From Serpens sp035497915 (GTDB lineage: Bacteria; Pseudomonadota; Gammaproteobacteria; Pseudomonadales; Pseudomonadaceae), in the NCBI RefSeq assembly GCF_035497915.1, contig NZ_DATJCS010000017.1:1-64000 (forward strand): 64,000 nucleotides of DNA, in the 5' to 3' direction. Positions 63,090-64,000 of the stretch are shown here, in pieces. Below the pieces are notes generated by a model. The model ran no database searches and was not told the origin of the DNA. It saw only the letters and a program-made list of their open reading frames with translations. The first letter of the stretch is position 1. Each line of letters begins with the position of its first letter. Both the position numbers and the translations under genes were made by a program.

Positions 63090-64000
63090 TCAGCCCCGGG
63101 CCAGGCGCAGGCTCTGCAGGCTGGCCAGCAGGAACACGCCGGACAGCAGCACCAGCAGCGGCAACCAGCCGGCGTGGCTCCATACCCACCCGCCGCAATA
63201 GCCGATGACACTGGAGCCCAGGTAATAGGCGCACAGGTACAGGGCCGAGGCCTGCGCCTTGGCGCCCCGGGCACGCTGGCCGACCTGGCCGCTGGCCACC
63301 GCATGGGTGGCAAAGAAGCCCAGGGTCACCAGGCCGAGGCCGAGCGCCACCGCCGGCAGCCAGGGCAGCGCGCACAGCGTCACACCCAGCAGCATGATCA
63401 TCAGGCCGCCCAGCATCACGCGCGGCGCGCCGAAGCGCGGCACCAGCCGCCCGCCCCAGCCGGCGCTGAGGATGCCGAGCAGATAGACGGTGAACAGCAA
63501 GCCGATCACCGTCGAGGACAAGCCGAACGGTGCCGCCGCCAGGCGGAAGCCAATGTAGTTGAACAGCGCAACGAAGCCGCCCATCAGCAGGAAGGCGATG
63601 CTGAACAGGATGCGCAGCTCGCGGTTGGCCAGGTGCAGGCGGAAGTTGCCCAGCAGCGTGCGCAGCGACAGCGGCTGCGCGCGGAAATGCCGCGACGGCG
63701 GCAGCAGCCAGTGGAACAGCAGCAGCGCCAGCAGACCGAGACCGGCGATGCCGCCGAGCGCCAGCTCCCAGCCACCCAGATCGGCGAACAGGCCGGCCAG
63801 CAGGCGACCGAGCAGGCCGCCCAGCGCGGTACCGCCGATATAGAGTCCCATCGCCGCCGGCAGCGAGGGCGGATCGAACTCCTCGCCCACATACGCCATG
63901 GCCAGCGCCGGCAGGCCGCTGAGCGCCAGTCCCAGCAGGGTGCGCAACACCAGCAGCGCCTGCCAGTCGTCCACCAGGGCGCTGGCGATGCCCAGCACGC
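63090..64000 (-). CDS. MFS transporter, cut by the right edge of the window
   Basis: This gene enters from beyond base 64000, so the N-terminal part is missing. The visible 302 residues or so cover about ten spans. It has ALPAMAMAYVGEEFDPPSLP and GGRLVPRFGAPRVMLGGL, resembling the YnfM/DHA1 group of drug or metabolite efflux pumps. The substrate is unknown. It shares its end with the DUF502 gene in convergent orientation. Confidence 0.8.
   Translation of the reverse strand, partial: VLGIASALVDDWQALLVLRTLLGLALSGLPALAMAYVGEEFDPPSLPAAMGLYIGGTALGGLLGRLLAGLFADLGGWELALGGIAGLGLLALLLFHWLLPPSRHFRAQPLSLRTLLGNFRLHLANRELRILFSIAFLLMGGFVALFNYIGFRLAAAPFGLSSTVIGLLFTVYLLGILSAGWGGRLVPRFGAPRVMLGGLMIMLLGVTLCALPWLPAVALGLGLVTLGFFATHAVASGQVGQRARGAKAQASALYLCAYYLGSSVIGYCGGWVWSHAGWLPLLVLLSGVFLLASLQSLRLARG

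Overview
The window is high-GC bacterial chromosome whose gene content (minCDE beside a lauroyl acyltransferase and an RluA-type enzyme, a fadD/hydrolase/MaoC cluster, sbp-cysTW, a six-gene Mrp antiporter with fused A+B subunits, aceK, cysK, and many short palindromic repeats between genes) points to Pseudomonas. The species cannot be fixed from the sequence alone.

Positions 1-19.7 kb hold a surface-polysaccharide (probable O-antigen) operon read on the minus strand. The order of transcription is rfaH (19686), a 12-base ops element (18935-18924), ugd, wzx-like flippase, pseB-C-F-G-H-I (CMP-pseudaminic acid), an IS30-family remnant, a KpsC/KpsS-like transferase, a wzy-like polymerase, two GT4-type glycosyltransferases, manC, rmlB-A-C-D (dTDP-rhamnose), and the end of an IS3-like element at the window edge. 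The genes would supply UDP-GlcA, CMP-Pse, GDP-Man and dTDP-Rha, then assemble, flip and polymerise the repeat unit. The stretch from about 3.4 to 11.1 kb is visibly AT-rich, and both edges fall inside genes (rmlB and pseI), so the block looks exchanged by recombination. RfaH acting at ops would carry transcription through this long foreign operon.

Positions 19.7-33 kb are mostly housekeeping: a beta-CASP metallo-hydrolase, an LpxL/HtrB-like acyltransferase, minCDE, an RluA-type pseudouridine synthase, a frameshifted REP-associated tyrosine transposase between REP pairs, an MFS transporter coupled to a 40-residue membrane peptide, two PepSY proteins with a two-component system, an M23 peptidase and an MscS-type channel. 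Positions 33-42 kb hold a SelT/W/H-like protein, fadD, an alpha/beta hydrolase, a PhaJ-like hydratase, small envelope proteins, a sulfate transporter operon (sbp, cysT, cysW, with no cysA next to it) and tadA.

Positions 42.3-48 kb are the Mrp/Pha cation/proton antiporter operon. Positions 48-64 kb hold a SlyB-like lipoprotein, a MoxR/GFA/CoxE-like VWA group, a DUF748 protein, cysK, a membrane acyltransferase, aceK, a DTW-domain tRNA modification enzyme, xseA, a small lipoprotein, a CaiB-type CoA transferase/racemase divergent from an AraC regulator, a DUF502 protein and an MFS transporter cut by the right edge.

Intergenic spaces carry at least four families of short palindromes: a GGAGCG...CGAGC REP type often in inverted pairs, a GGCTTCAGCC type, a GTAGGGCCGG type, and GGGTGGAC/CCCTCTCCC types. 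No tRNA, rRNA or CRISPR array was seen. All functions are assigned by reading the proteins and from family knowledge; no database search was run.
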